Assembly: GCF_003668875.1 (NCBI RefSeq)
Contig: NZ_RAWM01000006.1
Span: forward strand, 62,001-126,000
Source of the DNA: Corallococcus interemptor
GTDB taxonomy: Bacteria > Myxococcota > Myxococcia > Myxococcales > Myxococcaceae
DNA: 64,000 nucleotides
Direction: 5' to 3'
Shown here: positions 17,870-26,286 of the stretch, one piece after another
Layout of the letters: each line of letters begins with the position of its first letter
Position numbering within the stretch: position 1 is the stretch's first letter
Translations under genes and position numbers: made by a program
The notes under the pieces: generated by a model
Told to the model about the DNA's origin: nothing
The model's input: only the letters and a program-made list of their open reading frames with translations
The model's database searches: none

Positions 17870-19412
17870 CATCCCTTTAAACATCTTGCTCGACGTAGTC
17901 GACGGTGCCGGCAGCGAGGACGCGTGATGTCGCGACCTGTCGGCGCACCTCGCTTCCTGGCGCGTAGCCCTTCTGCTTCCTTGGCTTCGGCCCGCGAGGG
18001 TGCTTGAAGAGCATCGCCGGGTCGACGTGCTTTGCCATTGTCACGAGCGTCCGGGCCAGCTGCACCGATGTCTTGCTTTCGTATGGCAGCCAGACTGCCT
18101 CCGGAAGGGCGGCCTTCATTCCGCCGTAGTACTCGCGCAACTCGGCCGCGATGTAGAAAGAGGAGATGGGCTTTTCCTTGCACACCGGATGCGCGGTCCG
18201 CACCGCCGCCTGCAATAGGGCCAACACGTCGTAGGCCACCAGTGCGACGCAGAATCCAAGCAGGGCGCCCCGAGGCGAGCCAAGGCTTTGCACCTCGCTC
18301 TCAAGGACAGACTCCAGGCGACCAAAAAGACATTCAATCCGCCAGCGCGTGCGGTACAGCCGTGCGAGCGTTGTGGCCCCCTTGCGGTCCGCCGGGACAT
18401 TCGTCAGCAGCCGGATGACGGCTTCGCCGTCCTCAGTGGGCGTGTCGAGTTCAATCTCGATGCGCCGCAGTCGCAGCATGCCACCTGCTCCGTCTGGAAT
18501 GGACACCGCCTGCTCGAAGACCGTCCCCGTTTCGATGCGCCCCACCTTCCGCCGCGGGCGCTCCTCGGTCGGTGAGGGATTGCGAGCATGCTCCCGCACG
18601 AGCAGGAAGGCGTCGTGCGCGGCGAAGGCCTGGAGAATCGAGCGCGTGCTGAATCCCCGGTCCGCCACCCAGAGGTGGCCTGGCTCGACGTGCGGCAGCA
18701 AGTGCTTCAGCAGCGAGCGCTCATGGTCATGCGCGTCCTCCCAGGGCAGCACGTCGGCCACCAGGTCCAGGTCCGGGTCATAAAGCACGAGGGATTGGCC
18801 TGGCATCGCAGCGCCCCGGAAGCCACGCAACGCAGAAAGGCGCTTGTCACTGGCTGGCAAGTCGTTGCCGTCCACGATGCGGACGGCCATCCCTTCGCAC
18901 ACCGCATCCCCCTGCTCCATTGCACAGCGCACCGGAGCCAACCTGGCGTACGCGCCACGCACCAGCGCCCGGAGGACCGCCGGCTCGGTCCGGTTCACCT
19001 TCTTGTAGAGCGCCTGCACCGAGACAGGCAGGCGATGCCGCTGCGCCGCCGCATGCAGCGAGGGGCGCAGGCCCAGCACCACCAAACTCATGCGGTCGAC
19101 AACGTCGGAGAAGAGCAACTCGCGCTCATACTGTCGCCCCCGGTGCTCCTGGAACGCCGCATCTACCCACGCCGCGTCACAGGCTCGCTCAAGCACCACC
19201 CGGGCCATGACGGTGAGTGGACTCTCGGCAACGAAGCGCTTCACGATGGCATCGAACATGACGGTAGACCCCCAGTCCAAGAGTGGCCAAGGGGCCACCG
19301 TCCGCCCAGGGGACAGGGCGTGCCGATGGAGCAGCCCCTTGCAGCGCACACCTGCTCGCCAGCCAGCACGCCTCCACGCAGAGAACTGGTGCCGAAGATG
19401 TTTAAAGGGGTG
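17870..19412 (-). mobile_element. IS4-family insertion sequence, 1543 bp
   Basis: The ends are 18-bp inverted repeats, 17870-17887 and 19395-19412, reading CA(T/C)CCCTTTAAACATCTT with one mismatch. They are flanked by an 11-bp direct repeat, CCTCTCAGGCC, at 17859-17869 and 19413-19423. One long transposase gene fills the element. Length, single DDE transposase and an 11-bp duplication fit the IS4 family. The intact duplication, nearly identical ends and open transposase frame suggest a recent insertion. Confidence 0.9.
17877..19259 (-). CDS. IS4-family DDE transposase
   Basis: The 460-aa product starts at MFDAIVKRF; an ORF extension upstream runs through the IS end and into host sequence, so it is not real. 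The catalytic acids are visible as Asp in VDGNDLP, Asp in VADRGFS and Glu in YRTRWRIECLFG. The last matches the IS4 Y-(2)-R-(3)-E signature, although the lysine expected six residues later is Glu. The TAA stop lies inside the left inverted repeat. The frame is intact over the whole length, so the element may still be mobile. Confidence 0.88.
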   Translation of the reverse strand: MFDAIVKRFVAESPLTVMARVVLERACDAAWVDAAFQEHRGRQYERELLFSDVVDRMSLVVLGLRPSLHAAAQRHRLPVSVQALYKKVNRTEPAVLRALVRGAYARLAPVRCAMEQGDAVCEGMAVRIVDGNDLPASDKRLSALRGFRGAAMPGQSLVLYDPDLDLVADVLPWEDAHDHERSLLKHLLPHVEPGHLWVADRGFSTRSILQAFAAHDAFLLVREHARNPSPTEERPRRKVGRIETGTVFEQAVSIPDGAGGMLRLRRIEIELDTPTEDGEAVIRLLTNVPADRKGATTLARLYRTRWRIECLFGRLESVLESEVQSLGSPRGALLGFCVALVAYDVLALLQAAVRTAHPVCKEKPISSFYIAAELREYYGGMKAALPEAVWLPYESKTSVQLARTLVTMAKHVDPAMLFKHPRGPKPRKQKGYAPGSEVRRQVATSRVLAAGTVDYVEQDV

Positions 19413-19423
19413 CCTCTCAGGCC
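19413..19423. repeat. Right target-site duplication of the IS element
   Basis: CCTCTCAGGCC, identical to the copy at 17859-17869 and directly abutting the right inverted repeat. Confidence 0.88.
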
Positions 19424-20381
19424 CCGAATTCACGCCACCCATCACCGCCAGCTTCAGAATAGAGCAAGTGCTCATCCGCACGCCTGAAAAAGTCCTCAAG
19501 GAAATCCCGGACTATTTCACCATCCCAAACGACACAGCGAGTCTTATAGACATCGTCTCGCACATTCAGACTGCAGACCTTAACGAGTTCTACGGACCTA
19601 CAGCAACGCGGCTGCTGTCAATCTTCAGGGCCAACCATTCCGTCAATCGACTGGACGAATCGCTTGAACTCCTAACGGGAGCCACCTCCAACCCGCGCCT
19701 TTTTTCGGCGCGCAATATTCCGCCACTTGGGGAGCGCAAGGGAGGGCTTCTATTCTTTGGTAACAGTCCTGTTCCCATCCTCAAAGAAGCCCAGCTTCAG
19801 CTCCGCCGGTATCCGGATGCAGACGAGATCCGTCTCAGTACGGGAAATCACACCGCTGACTTCCTGAACAAGTTCATCCACCTCGTGGGGCTGGATGTCG
19901 CGAATGCCAAACTAGAACGAACAGCCCGCCGTCCCTTCGGATACGCAGAGGACATTGACTTCGGGAATATTCGCTTCGAGTTTTCCAGACCGGATAGAAC
20001 CATCCTGTCCTATTCCCATCTCAGCTACGGGCAGAAACGGCTTCTGGCTTTCTACTACCAAATGGCTTTCAATCCATCTGTTGTTGTTGCCGACGAGCTT
20101 GTGAACGGCATGCATCACGAATGGATCGAGGCATGCCTGGAGGACTTGAATGGCCGGCAGGCCTTCCTGACCAGCCAGAACCCTCTGCTCCTGGATTACC
20201 TGTCATTTGACACAGCTGAAGAAGTCCAGTCCTGCTTTGTTCATTGTCGCAGCGAGGCGCAGGAAGATCGGACTCAGGTGACCTGGGAGAACATGTCCTC
20301 GGAGGAAGCCCAGGGCTTCTTCGATGCGTACCAGGTGGGCATCCAGCACGTCAGCGAAATCCTGCGTACTCGGGGGTTGTG

Positions 20382-21197
20382 GTGAGCCCGTCGCAGCCCG
20401 CCCTCTCTGTCCTTCTCTTGAGTGAAGACTCTGGGAGCGACGCTTTCGACACCCTTCAGCGGCTTGCGAAGGAGATCTTGAAGCAGGTCGATGCGTACAC
20501 GCAGACGCAGCCTGCCCGCCTTTCCTTTGAACCTGTTCGAAGCGCGGAAGCGCTCAGAGCCCTTCATGCGAATGTGTGGAAGAGCGAAAAGGCTCGCGAC
20601 CGTCGCCACCAGGTGGAGTTGGTCCGGACTCTGGCGACTCAACTCCTGCGTGATCATGGCTGGGCGTTTTTCCATTTCGATGGAGACCGTCCCTGGTCTG
20701 AACGTTCCTCGAGTGAGAATGTGGCGAAGTTCAGCCAACTCATCGAGGCAAAGGTCTACACGCTCATCGTCGAGCAGTTTTCGACCCGGGCAACACGCGC
20801 CGCCACACCCGTCGCGCAGCAGGAAGTCGAAGCCCAAGCGCGCCAGCGGATGAATCGCCTCAAGCGGATTGTCCCGTTCTACAGCATCGAAGCCTGGCTT
20901 TTCCAAAACACCCGTGTGGCCATCCGTCTTTGCGAGCGCCATTACGGTGGGCGAGACGCCGACCAGTTCCAACGCTGGGAGCAAGAGCGGCACACGCTCG
21001 ATGAGGTCAGGAAGCCCAAGGAACAGGTCTGCCTGGGCGCGAAGCACAACAGCGCACTGGCCTCCGAGGCATTCCCTGCGCGCGATGTGCATGCCGCAGG
21101 ATGCTCATTTGCATCGGTCGTGGACAAACTCTGCCAGGACGAAGAGCTGCGCAAGGCGCTCCAGCAGACCTACGACTTCCCAGTGACCTCGGTGTGA
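20382..21197 (+). CDS. TOPRIM-like effector candidate, partner of the split ATPase
   Basis: The 271-aa product starts at a GTG overlapping the ATPase stop (GTGA), so it is the natural partner of that gene. I do not recognise a named family. An early acidic turn after a hydrophobic strand (VLLLSEDSG, Glu15), a later DxD after another strand (FFHFDGD, Asp100 and Asp102) and a third acidic helix (SIEAWLF) follow the order of a TOPRIM nuclease site. Pairs of an ABC-type ATPase with a TOPRIM protein occur in anti-phage systems such as PARIS and, fused, in OLD and Gabija proteins. Function here is inferred. The upstream IS may also reduce its expression. Confidence 0.6.
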   Translation: MSPSQPALSVLLLSEDSGSDAFDTLQRLAKEILKQVDAYTQTQPARLSFEPVRSAEALRALHANVWKSEKARDRRHQVELVRTLATQLLRDHGWAFFHFDGDRPWSERSSSENVAKFSQLIEAKVYTLIVEQFSTRATRAATPVAQQEVEAQARQRMNRLKRIVPFYSIEAWLFQNTRVAIRLCERHYGGRDADQFQRWEQERHTLDEVRKPKEQVCLGAKHNSALASEAFPARDVHAAGCSFASVVDKLCQDEELRKALQQTYDFPVTSV

Positions 21198-21328
21198 CCA
21201 CTCGCTGCGCCCCTGTGCCTCACAGAGCGCCTGCGCCTGCGCGAATGGTCACGTCCAGCTGTTCACGCCCGCACCGCCCTGGAGGTCCGTAGCCCCTCAC
21301 GAAGTCCTGGAGGTACAGGTGCGCCACC

Positions 21329-22849
21329 ATGGCGCCGCCGCCCGAGCAGTTCGAGTCCACGAAGCTCCGCGCCCTCGACGTCCTCCTCCGGGAGGGCTTC
21401 GACCGGACCAGCCTGGAGAAGGCCGTGGCGGAGCTCGCCGGGACGGAGCCGTGGATCATCCGCCCGGCGCCCTATGCGCCCACCGGCCGTGCGTTCGACC
21501 TGCTCCCGCCCGGCATCATCGAGCCCGCGCAGGCGTGGGAGCTGGCACGCCGGCTCCAGGCGGACCCGGGTGTGGAGGATGCGGATCCGGCGTTCGAGGC
21601 GGTCTACGCGGAACCGGGTCCAGCCGGGGACACGGCGCGGACGTTCAACGCGAATGACTGTGATTGGAGCCTGCGCTTCGTGAAGGCGGACGAGGCATGG
21701 CAGCTGCCCGGCGGCGCGAGCCAGGGCGAAGGCATCCTCATCGGCCATCCGGACAGCGGCTACCTGCCCCACCCCGAGTTGGGACCGAACTTCACGCCGA
21801 AGCTCGGCTGGGACTTCATCGACGACGACCCCACGACGGAGAACCCGGGCGGAGGCCACGGGCTGGGCACCGCGAGCGTCATGTCCAGCCCGTACAACGG
21901 CCCGAACGCGGATGGGACGCTGTTCGTGGATGGCATCGCGCCGAAGGCCGAGGTCATCCCGCTGCGCGTCGCGAAGCCCACGCTGTTCGTCCCCGCGCCC
22001 GTGCTGTTCAACGTGGGCGCCGACCGGCTGCGCGACGCCATCGGGTTCGCCATCCAGCGGGGCGTCCACGTCATCAGCATCAGCCTGGGGTGGCTGCCCA
22101 ATGCCGGAATGCACCGGGCCATCCAGCAGGCGGTGCAGGCGAACATCATCGTCATCGCCGCCGCGGGCAACTACACGGGCCCCATCGTCGTCTGGCCGGG
22201 CGCCTACGCCGAAGTCGTCGCGATGGCCGCATGCAACGCGAGCGCCCAGCCCTGGGCCCACTCCGCCTATGGCAAGGCGGTGGACGCCACCGGCCCGGGC
22301 GAGAACGTCTGGACCGCGCAGCCCGTCGACAAGGTCGAGCAGAGCAGCGGCACTTCGTATGCGACGGCCATCGTCGCGGGAATCGCAGCACTCTGGCTGG
22401 CGCACCATGGCCGGGATTCGCTGCTCGCGCGATACCAGGGTGGGGCGACGCTCGCGCGGGTCTTCCGCCACGTGCTCCGCGCCACCTGTGACCCCTGGCC
22501 CCAGAGCCAGCTCGCGTGGGGCGCGGGCCTCGTCAACGCGAAGGCGTGCCTGGAGGCTCCGCTCCCGGACGTGACGGAGCTGGAGCCGGCGCTCCGTCAG
22601 ACGTCTTCCGAAACCGTGGCCGCCACCTTCAGCGGACTCGATGAGGCCGACGTCCTGAAGGGCCTCGCGACCACGCTCGAGGTCGATGAACAGAAGGCCG
22701 CGCGGCTCGACGCGGAGTTCGGGCGCGAGCTGCGGTTCTGGGCGCTCACCGATGCCCCCTTCCGTCGCGCGATCCGCGAAGGGGCCGGAAAGACGCTCCG
22801 GGCTGCCCTGCCGCCCTTCTCACCGAGCCTGCTGGCCGCGCTCCGCTGA
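21329..22849 (+). CDS. Subtilisin-family (S8) serine protease without signal peptide
   Basis: This 506-aa protein contains a complete subtilase triad: Asp142 (HPDSGY), His177 (GGGHGLGT) and Ser343 (GTSYATA), with oxyanion Asn281 (AAAGN). Residues 1-110 are a charged N-terminal domain that could be a propeptide or adaptor, and residues about 420-506 are a helical C-terminal extension. No Sec signal or membrane segment precedes it, so it may act inside the cell or leave by another route. A GGAGG site lies 14 bases before the ATG, which is rather far. Its 3' end overlaps the convergent RecQ gene by 30 bp. Confidence 0.85.
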   Translation: MAPPPEQFESTKLRALDVLLREGFDRTSLEKAVAELAGTEPWIIRPAPYAPTGRAFDLLPPGIIEPAQAWELARRLQADPGVEDADPAFEAVYAEPGPAGDTARTFNANDCDWSLRFVKADEAWQLPGGASQGEGILIGHPDSGYLPHPELGPNFTPKLGWDFIDDDPTTENPGGGHGLGTASVMSSPYNGPNADGTLFVDGIAPKAEVIPLRVAKPTLFVPAPVLFNVGADRLRDAIGFAIQRGVHVISISLGWLPNAGMHRAIQQAVQANIIVIAAAGNYTGPIVVWPGAYAEVVAMAACNASAQPWAHSAYGKAVDATGPGENVWTAQPVDKVEQSSGTSYATAIVAGIAALWLAHHGRDSLLARYQGGATLARVFRHVLRATCDPWPQSQLAWGAGLVNAKACLEAPLPDVTELEPALRQTSSETVAATFSGLDEADVLKGLATTLEVDEQKAARLDAEFGRELRFWALTDAPFRRAIREGAGKTLRAALPPFSPSLLAALR

Positions 22850-24775
22850 GCCTTCACAGAACGACAGCACCTGGGCGAACGGATATTCAGCCAGGACGCC
22901 GAAGAGCTTGTGCCCGCTGAGCTTCGCCTTGGAGAGCGCGGGGCTGCTCAGTCCACAGAGGAAGCGGGCCGCCTGACGCGGATGGCCCAGCGCCTCCGGG
23001 TGCTTCGTCACGAGCGACCGGAACGTGGCCGCGTCCAGCTGTTCGCGCAGCTCCGGCCGGGGATGCGGTGGCGGCAGCACGCGCGCCACGCCCGTGCGGC
23101 AGTACGTGCAGTGGCCGCACGGCGCTTCGCGGTGCTCACCGAAGTGGGCCACCAGCGCGTTGCTCTGACAACCGTCGTGCGTGACGAGCCGGAGCACGTC
23201 GCGCACCCGTGACACCTCCTGGGCCTCGCGCTTCTGGAAGCGCTCCTGCAACAGGGCCACGAGCGCCTTGGCGTCCTCGTGCTCGCGCAGCCGCGTGAAG
23301 CGCTGGCGCGGTTCGGCCACCTGCACCTCCGCGTAGCCCTGCTCCTGGAAGTAGTCGAGCGCCTTCACCACCCGTTCGCGCGGCTGATTCAACGCCTTCG
23401 CGACCTCGGTGACATCGAACGTGTACCAGGTGCGTCCCTTCTTCGCGTGCGCGAACAGCTCCTGCACGAAGCGCGCGCGCTCCCCCTGGAACCGGCCCAC
23501 GAGCGCATCCACCGAACCCGCCGGCTGCACCTTGTAGCCCGCGTAGTACGGCGTGCCCTGGCGCAGCACGCCCTCCAATTCCAGGTACGTGAGCGCCGTG
23601 CGCAGCACCAGGGGCCGCAGGTCGTGGCGGTTGCCCAGCGCGTACAGGTCCAGGTGCAGCTCCGGCCCCGAGCCCAACAGCTCCTTCACCAGCGCCGTCA
23701 GCGCCTCCGGCAGCGGCGTGTCCCCCAGCGCGAAGTTCTCCAGCGTGGGCACGTCATCCGGGCACGCGAGCAGCTCCACCACGGAGGGCTTGCCGTCACG
23801 GCCCGCGCGGCCAATCTCCTGGCTGTAGCTCTCCAGGCCCTTGGGCAGGTTGTAGTGATACACGGCGCGCACGTCCGCCTTGTCGATGCCCATCCCGAAC
23901 GCGATGGTCGCCACGACGATGTTCTTCGCGGAATGGGTCCACGCCTCCTGCACCCGCTCACGATCCTCGGATTCGAGCCCCGCGTGATACGCGCTCGCGG
24001 GCAGGCCCTCCGCGCTCAAGAGCGCCGCCACGCGCTCCGCTGTCTTCTGCAGCGTGACGTAGACGATGGTGGAGCCGGGCGGGCGCGACTTGAGACGTTC
24101 CACGAGCAGCGCATCGCGCGCCTCCGGCCCCGTGGGCGTGGTCTCCAGCGTGAGGTTGTTCCGGTAGAAGCCGGTGACGACCGCTTGCGACTCCGGGATG
24201 CCGAAGCCCTCGCAGATGTCGTGCACCACCTGCGGCGTGGCCGTGGCGGTGAGCGCCAGGATGCGCTCGGCCTGGAGCGTGCGGGCCGCCTGCGCGAGCT
24301 TGAGGTAGTCCGGCCGGAAGTTGTGGCCCCACTCGGAGACGCAGTGCGCTTCGTCCACCGCGAAGAGGGAGATGGACAGCTCGCTCAAGAGCCCCATGAA
24401 GCGCTCGTTGTTGAAGCGCTCCGGGGCCACGTAGAGCAGCTTCAGCGTCCCGTCGCGCAGGGACTCCGTCACCTCGCGCGACTCCTCCAGTGACAGGGAG
24501 GAGTCCAGCCGCGCGGCGCGGATGCCCCGCCGCTCCAGCGCGTCGATCTGATCCTTCATCAACGCGATGAGCGGTGACACCACCACCGTGAGCCCGTCCA
24601 GGAGCAGCGCGGGCAGCTGGTAGCACAGCGACTTGCCACCGCCCGTGGGGAACACCGCGAGCGCGGAGCCCTGGGGCTTCAGCAACGCCGTAAGCACTTC
24701 ACGCTGCCCGGGCCGGAAGGACTCCAGACCGAAGCGCTCCCGCAACACGACGTCCACCGCATCGTCCCGCATCAT
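22820..24775 (-). CDS. RecQ-family ATP-dependent DNA helicase lacking HRDC
   Basis: This 651-aa helicase has the RecQ core: FPTGGGKSLC Walker A, DEAHCVSEWGH motif II, ALTATAT motif III and the QEIGRAGRDG motif VI. A zinc-binding region follows with Cys residues in HDGCQSN and PCGHCTYC. The usual C-terminal HRDC domain is absent; a short helical tail ends the protein, so it resembles the shorter RecQ paralogues. It should unwind DNA 3' to 5' in repair. Two adjacent ATGs mark the start, with GGAAGG upstream. It diverges from the asparagine-synthetase-like operon over 65 bp. Confidence 0.88.
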   Translation of the reverse strand: MMRDDAVDVVLRERFGLESFRPGQREVLTALLKPQGSALAVFPTGGGKSLCYQLPALLLDGLTVVVSPLIALMKDQIDALERRGIRAARLDSSLSLEESREVTESLRDGTLKLLYVAPERFNNERFMGLLSELSISLFAVDEAHCVSEWGHNFRPDYLKLAQAARTLQAERILALTATATPQVVHDICEGFGIPESQAVVTGFYRNNLTLETTPTGPEARDALLVERLKSRPPGSTIVYVTLQKTAERVAALLSAEGLPASAYHAGLESEDRERVQEAWTHSAKNIVVATIAFGMGIDKADVRAVYHYNLPKGLESYSQEIGRAGRDGKPSVVELLACPDDVPTLENFALGDTPLPEALTALVKELLGSGPELHLDLYALGNRHDLRPLVLRTALTYLELEGVLRQGTPYYAGYKVQPAGSVDALVGRFQGERARFVQELFAHAKKGRTWYTFDVTEVAKALNQPRERVVKALDYFQEQGYAEVQVAEPRQRFTRLREHEDAKALVALLQERFQKREAQEVSRVRDVLRLVTHDGCQSNALVAHFGEHREAPCGHCTYCRTGVARVLPPPHPRPELREQLDAATFRSLVTKHPEALGHPRQAARFLCGLSSPALSKAKLSGHKLFGVLAEYPFAQVLSFCEGSAERGQQAR

Positions 24776-24840
24776 CCCGCCCTTCCCTGTTCGCCTTCGG
24801 AGGATATCGCACCCTCTCGTGCCCCTATGATGCGGACCGC

Positions 24841-26286
24841 ATGCCGACCCACCCTCCCAAGGTGTCTCCCGCGCGTGGCCTGTCTCCTCGGGCGGTGAGC
24901 GACCTGCTGCTGCATGCCCGCGCGTCCAACGCGGGCCTGTGGCCAGGGTCGGAGCCCATCAGCGTGGCCCTGCCGCGAGTCGCCCGGGAACTCGACGCAC
25001 GGGACGAGGAAGGGCTCACGCAGCGGCTGCTGTCCGCCTGGTCAGGCACCGTGCGAGCTCATGTCGAAGCGGGCACGCACGAAGTCAGCCTGAGCGGCGG
25101 CGTGGACAGCGCGGCCCTGTGCGCGATGGCCGCGCGCCATGCTCCCGGGAAGGTGCGCGCGTGGACCATGGACGTGCACTTCGCGGACGCGGTGGAGCGC
25201 GGCAACGCGCGGCGGATGGCGAAGGTGACGGGCGCGGAGCTGGTGGACGTGCACATCCCGGACGCCGTGCTCCCGGACCTGTTCGAGCACGCGGTCCTCG
25301 CCAACCAGACGGTCATCCTCAACGCCCGGGCCGTGGCCAGCTACGTCTTCTATCTGGAGGCCCGGCGGCAGGGCGCGGGCCCCGTCCTCCTGAGCGGCGC
25401 GGGCGCGGATGAAGTGCTCCAGGGCACGCCGGGGGTGCTCGCCTCCGCGAAGGCGCGCGTGGACGAGGACCGGGCCCTGGCCGCGCGGGTCCTGGTGGCT
25501 GTGGACAACTCGGGGGCGCCGTTCCGGGCCGGCTCGCACGATCATGAGACAGCCGCCGGGGCTGTGGACAACTCGGGACCGCCGCGGGCCGGGGCCCGGC
25601 GTGGCGATCAGGAATCAAAGCCATCCATTCCCTCCAGGAACCCAGGTTCCGATCAAACCGTGGGTCCTCGCGACGGCTCCCCACCTGTGGACAACTTGAG
25701 GACTGTTTCCGAGCGCGAAGACAGCGATCACGCCCCGCGCCGCCCCCCTGTGGACAACCTGGGGACCGCGCCGTGGGAGCTGCCCTCGGCGGATGCGCTC
25801 CCGTCCGAGGAGCTGCGATACGCCCGGTGGGTGCTCACCGAGCTCATCCTCCCGCCCGAGCTGCGGGGCGCCCGGGCCCATGGGCTCACGGTCCGCACGC
25901 CGTACCTGGATGAAGGCTTCGCGCGGGTGGCGCTGGCCCTGCCGGAGGCCGTGCTGTCGCGGGATGGGTTCGGCAAGTGGCTGTTCCGGCACGCCGTGCG
26001 GTCGCTGGTTCCGGAGGAGGTCCGCCTGGCGCGCAAGACACCCCGGTACGGGCACACCGCCCTCTCCAGCCCGGTGCGGTCCCGCTGGCTGGAGCTGTAT
26101 CGCGCGTGGCTGTCTCCTGCCCGGCTGGAACCCCTCCAGGTCATCGACTCGCGGGCGGAGCAGGGCCTGCTGGAGCGCTACATGCGCCTGCCACCGGATG
26201 ACCCGAAGGCCGGTCCGATGGATCGGCTGTTGATGCGCCTCATGTCCCTGGCCATGCTCCAGGCTCACGCCGAGGCGCCCTCCTGA
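24841..26286 (+). CDS. Asparagine-synthetase-like PP-loop protein with repeat-bearing insert
   Basis: The 481-aa product has the ATP-pyrophosphatase P-loop SGGVDS (85-90) and the later LSGAGADEVLQG and VRTPYLDE motifs of the asparagine synthetase C-terminal domain. The N-terminal glutaminase domain of AsnB is missing. It probably makes an amide or similar bond using ATP, perhaps in a specialised pathway. Residues about 218-308 form a hydrophilic, disordered insert containing VDNSG, VDNSG, VDNLR and VDNLG, encoded by four copies of TGTGGACAA. The frame stays open across it. The glycosyltransferase gene begins immediately after its stop. Confidence 0.78.
   Translation: MPTHPPKVSPARGLSPRAVSDLLLHARASNAGLWPGSEPISVALPRVARELDARDEEGLTQRLLSAWSGTVRAHVEAGTHEVSLSGGVDSAALCAMAARHAPGKVRAWTMDVHFADAVERGNARRMAKVTGAELVDVHIPDAVLPDLFEHAVLANQTVILNARAVASYVFYLEARRQGAGPVLLSGAGADEVLQGTPGVLASAKARVDEDRALAARVLVAVDNSGAPFRAGSHDHETAAGAVDNSGPPRAGARRGDQESKPSIPSRNPGSDQTVGPRDGSPPVDNLRTVSEREDSDHAPRRPPVDNLGTAPWELPSADALPSEELRYARWVLTELILPPELRGARAHGLTVRTPYLDEGFARVALALPEAVLSRDGFGKWLFRHAVRSLVPEEVRLARKTPRYGHTALSSPVRSRWLELYRAWLSPARLEPLQVIDSRAEQGLLERYMRLPPDDPKAGPMDRLLMRLMSLAMLQAHAEAPS
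25500..25757 (+). repeat. Four DnaA-box-like 9-mers inside a coding sequence
   Basis: TGTGGACAA (complement TTGTCCACA) occurs exactly at 25500, 25563, 25686 and 25749, all in the same orientation, spaced 63, 123 and 63 bp. All spacings are multiples of three. The pentamer GATCA stands 40 bp after copies 1 and 3, and at +43 and +88 after copy 2. A separate inverted repeat, GGAACC-CA-GGTTCC, lies at 25637-25650. TTGTCCACA is the DnaA-box consensus described for high-GC actinobacteria. Confidence 0.85.

Larger units (their letters stand above)
17500..20385 (+). pseudogene. ABC/RecF-type ATPase gene, split by an IS4-family element
   Basis: The left part (17500-17869) encodes residues 1-123 of an ATPase with Walker A GKNGSGKTT (32-40). 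The right part (19424-20385) encodes the remaining 320 residues, including the ABC-signature-like LSYGQKRLLAF and the Walker B VVVADE. If the IS and one target-site copy are removed, base 17869 joins 19424 in the same reading frame and gives an unbroken 443-aa protein. With the IS present, translation stops at a TAA in the IS end (17878-17880) after 126 aa, so ATPase function is lost. The G+C content of the right part is visibly lower than in flanking genes. The downstream gene overlaps its stop by GTGA. Confidence 0.85.

Noticed and set aside
19260-19499. N-terminal extension of the transposase beyond base 19259
   Set aside because: The extension crosses the right inverted repeat and target duplication and enters the host ATPase gene.
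25500-25757. CRISPR array
   Set aside because: The repeated unit is only 9-10 bp, spacers vary from about 50 to 110 bp, the repeats lie in an open coding frame and no cas genes are nearby.
25500-25757. Chromosomal replication origin
   Set aside because: No dnaA, dnaN, gyrB or AT-rich unwinding region is present; the boxes lie inside a coding sequence.
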